Source of the DNA: Holacanthus passer
Taxonomy: Eukaryota > Chordata > Actinopteri > Pomacanthidae
Length of the DNA: 64,000 bases
Reading direction: 5' to 3'
Assembly: GCA_025331565.1 (NCBI GenBank)
Contig: JAFREQ010000026.1
Location: 2,170,001-2,234,000 of the forward strand
The notes under the pieces: model-generated
What the model was told of the DNA's origin: nothing
The model's input: only the letters and a program-made list of their open reading frames with translations
Databases searched by the model: none
Translations under genes and position numbers: made by a program
Part shown: piece after piece, positions 61,180 to 64,000 of the stretch
Position numbering within the stretch: position 1 is the stretch's first letter
How the letters are laid out: each line of letters opens with the position of its first letter

Positions 61180-63748
61180 TGCTTTGTTTGTTTTTTTGTG
61201 CAGATTGACTGAAAATGAGTGTTTGTTTATGTGAGGTACGGGTTGGTATCTTGCAACATGAGTACCCCTCTCCACCATCACCACCACCAAATCCAACTTA
61301 AAGCTTCCCCCCCTGCAGAGAGTGCATTGCGGGGATATGGGGGAGTTTGTATATGTGTGTGTTGGGGAGTCAGAGGAGGCGGGTTAGAGGGAGAAAAAAG
61401 GAGGTGAGGGGGGTGGTGGGATAGATAAGAGGGCATTATCTACCCAGCTCATTCTCTCTTTCACCAGCGGGGGGTGTGGCGCCTTATCCCTGCTTCCTGC
61501 TCTGTGGGTCGCCTTCACAGTCTGAGAGAAACTGATGGATGTCACGCAAACACACACACATTCACACATGCTCATTGTCACTTTCCTTCACATCCACACA
61601 CAACATCACACACTTTCACACAATCACATGTCTGCACTGGAACACAAACACACACATGCAGGGCCTGTGTCAGTCTCATACAAACACCCTACTGTCTTTC
61701 TCCTTTTCACGTGCACACGTGCACACTTCCACACACACTCATAAACACTAACAGCGTCTCTTGGGGGGGCAATGCAAGCCTAGACAGACAGCTTATTATC
61801 ACATTGTAAAGCGCAAATTTCAGGCAAAACAAAACAAGATGCAGTGGAAAAAGGGCGGATTCGAGATGAAGGGAGGGAAAAGAATGAAAGGAAACGAAAA
61901 GAGCACAAAAAGTGATGCTGAAGGCAAAACAAAAATAGAGAGAAAATGGGACAAAAAGAGTGTAGAATGTTTGGGAGGGAGTATCCAAGGATGCAAGGAC
62001 AAAGGATATAAGGAAAGAAGGTAGGCGGTGGGAAGGAAGCAGTTGTTTTGTGTCCCTCTGCATTCGTCCTGGCCTTTAATTTCTCTCACAGCGGGGTCAA
62101 AGTTATCAGCATTCCTCTGAGAAAGAGCTTTCTTAATTGAGCACAGTGCTGATATTGGCCACATATTCTCTAAAACCAACCGACTGGCAATAGGCTTTGC
62201 GAGCAGGAAGCTTTTTACATGATAAGAGAAGAATGAAGCCATAATGAAAAACAAGCCAAATTTGGCAATCAGTGTAACATTTACAAGGGAGACATGTTGG
62301 AGACAAAGTATTCACATGAAAATGTCATCAATTAATTCTAAGTTACAAGGCTTTTGTTTTGTTTCTAGTTAGTTTCTGGTAATTTAATTTATTATTCAGC
62401 AGTTACATTCAGGCATTGAGGTCGGTGCTGTTTTAATTTTCTCAGAAAATGTCATTATGTTACCAGAATGTGATATGAGTTAACAACCCCACAAACACTT
62501 CTACACAACTTTCAAAGTGAATCTCTTGATTTGTCCTTGAGGTGACACCATCCGTACTGTGTGTGTGTGTGTGTATGTGTGTGTGTGCGTGTGTGCGCCA
62601 GCCTTCCTTATTAAAGCGTGTCCCTGCCACACTGCACAGCAGATCAGCACCCTAATTACACCAACCAACAGGCTTTTCATCTCTAGTAAATAAGGTGGGT
62701 TGATGGGGGCTGCAGAGGATTTTCACCCCTTTACAAGGACTTCTGATGATGATGCTCAATTTGATCTGATATAGTTCATGTTTGGTGTTGTATTTGTTTT
62801 TTCTTAGATCAAAATCAGACTACACAGAGGGCCATATGTGCATTTCAGTTTCATCAGTGCTAGTTTTGTCACAATACTGGAATTTTCAACTTATAATACA
62901 ATACCTTGAAAAATATCGGCATTTTCGATATGGTGAAGAAAAACTGACACAAAAAATTGAGGGCGTAAAGTTTTTGATTTCTATTTACACCAGCATGTAC
63001 ACCAGCAGAATGTGCTCCTCTGTGAGTTGTACCTTTTTTGGACTGCAAATGAGCCCTGATGTACTAAAAGACATGTTCTGAGGAGGAGGTTGAAGCAGCA
63101 ACGCACAAATACTTCTTAACAAACTGGGCAAGGTCAGGTAACATCTTTTCATATATTGTGTACTGCGTCTGCATCCTCTTCTCTGAATGATGCATCCTCT
63201 CCATGGTCACCCCCCCAACCTGTTATCTAACTGTTTAAGAAGTTGTCAGAACCCCGGTTTCTCAACAGTACATACAAGGACCTCATCCTTGCATATGTAC
63301 TCTGCTACAGCCCTGTTCAGTTTCTTACCTCCATTTCAGTTTGCATCATACTTTCTTTGTTGTTCAAATACAGCTGCTCAACTGTGAGAGTGTTAGTTTC
63401 ATTGCCGGTTGACTCTCCTCAGCTTCCCTCTGTTACTGTAATAGAAATGTCACACTTTTTAGCAGACATATTTTTCTCTTTAGATCAGAATTATCCAATT
63501 AATATTAAAAATTAAGTAAGGTTAATAGTACTGTGTGTTAATTTACTTTTGACCATAGTCAAAGTATATTCCTATCAACTGAAACTCTGTCTTAGATTCC
63601 TCAGGCCTGATAGCTCTGAAAGGGATTAGCTTAGTTTTGAGAATTACAAATGGCTATTGGGCGCACAGGAAGACAACACACCTATCGACAGTTTACGGAG
63701 CCATCTTGCTTCAGCGATGTTGAAATGGGAACTGTCACCAACCTTTCA

Positions 63749-63960
63749 AAATTCTTTATAGGGGTTGACGTGGCAGTCCTTCAGGTGCTTTGCTAAATTT
63801 GTTGTATTAGCACCTTTCATTAGGACTGCTCTGTAGCGTTGCTCGCATATGGGCTTGCTTGTGTCTTTGCCATTTCTCCAAAACTGGTCACAGAGGCCTT
63901 GCCATCTTTTAATGACCCACAATTTACCACTGTCTGTCAGGAGCTATTGCTTAAAATAAT
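63749..63960 (-). mobile_element. hAT-type transposase remnant, BED zinc finger, inactivated
   Basis: The minus-strand frame reads ...DQFWRNGKDTSKPICEQRYR and then AVLMKGANTTNLAKHLKDCH, ending VNPYKEF and a stop at about 63749. The TSKPIC...KG-NTTNL-HL...H spacing is the BED-type zinc finger of hAT (ZBED) transposases, which bind element ends. Of the CxxC pair the first cysteine is kept (PIC) and the second position is arginine (a TGC-to-CGC type change), so zinc binding should fail. The rest of the transposase is not present downstream on the minus strand. It is probably a small decayed fragment or a deleted non-autonomous copy. Confidence 0.65.
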
Positions 63961-64000
63961 AATATTCAATCGGAGTGAATAGATGAGTGACAAGAAGACA
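63961..64000. other. Window end, nothing recognised
   Basis: Forty bases of AT-rich sequence with no feature seen. Confidence 0.4.

Larger units (their letters stand above)
46742..63748. other. Long non-coding stretch to the right edge
   Basis: No coding exon recognised. It holds several dispersed repeats (47390-47915, 49055-49265, 53538-53810), CA/TG microsatellites (48607-48627, 50651-50709, 61131-61178), a perfect hairpin (49667-49695) and a strongly pyrimidine-rich tract (54240-55000). AT-rich TAATTA/ATTA-bearing segments (57090-57360, 59930-60130) resemble conserved non-coding elements. An unassigned 67-codon frame lies at 58717-58920. Open frames of 100-163 codons here (for example 54450-54941) are low-complexity. 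Confidence 0.5.

Noticed and set aside
61707..62254. Minus-strand frames of 118-144 codons and the lysine-rich + frame at 61761-62024
   Set aside because: Strong purine/pyrimidine skew with frames open on both strands. Low complexity, not coding.
1..64000. CRISPR arrays, bacterial operons, phage or viral genes
   Set aside because: No direct-repeat/spacer structure, no dense gene layout, and no viral protein motif. The window is vertebrate-type DNA.

Overview
This window looks like vertebrate nuclear DNA, most likely from a ray-finned (teleost) fish. It is AT-leaning and has long CA/TG and TCTA microsatellites. Its short coding islands are flanked by clean GT-AG splice sites. It also carries many dispersed repeats whose wording I recognise from fish genomes: Tc1-like, hAT/BED, L1, LINE 3' ends and tRNA-like SINEs. 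There is no bacterial-style gene layout. Almost every open frame in the window is a chance ORF in non-coding or low-complexity sequence.

The one protein-coding gene I can support is the 3' end of a sperm-tail PG-rich-repeat (SHIPPO-type) gene on the + strand, most likely stpg2. Three coding exons (11059-11224, 13573-13688, 21282-21449) join in perfect phase to give the last 149 residues and a stop. They carry two PG-rich repeat units and an FNVTLNNPL motif. The 5' exons should lie before position 1, so 1-11058 is probably an intron of this gene. A possible 3'UTR intron follows the stop.

Between about 22.2 kb and the end I recognise no coding exon. A CpG-enriched segment at about 28.1-28.53 kb ends in a perfect splice donor and reads like a promoter plus non-coding first exon of a + strand gene. 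By mammalian gene order (STPG2 followed by UNC5C on the same strand) unc5c is one candidate, but nothing in the sequence names it. The remaining 35 kb would then be a first intron or intergenic DNA. It holds repeats and several segments that look like regulatory elements: a 134-bp segment duplicated exactly 1046 bp apart, a duplicated TTAATGATCTGA module with nested dyads, and AT-rich homeobox-type stretches.

The mobile elements are all decayed. They are a 5'-truncated L1 ORF2 remnant on the minus strand (17.8-19.0 kb) that still shows its YADD box; a Tc1-like element (45.6-46.7 kb) split by the end of a second Tc1-like element; and a hAT/BED zinc-finger remnant (63.75-63.96 kb) that has lost a zinc ligand. 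There are also three copies of one L2-type LINE 3' end, inverted copies of a palindromic repeat and others. I found no rRNA, canonical tRNA gene, CRISPR array or virus. The most unusual unexplained signals are a cluster of seven CAGCTG palindromes in 353 bp, the 1046-bp-spaced duplication, and two perfect hairpins.
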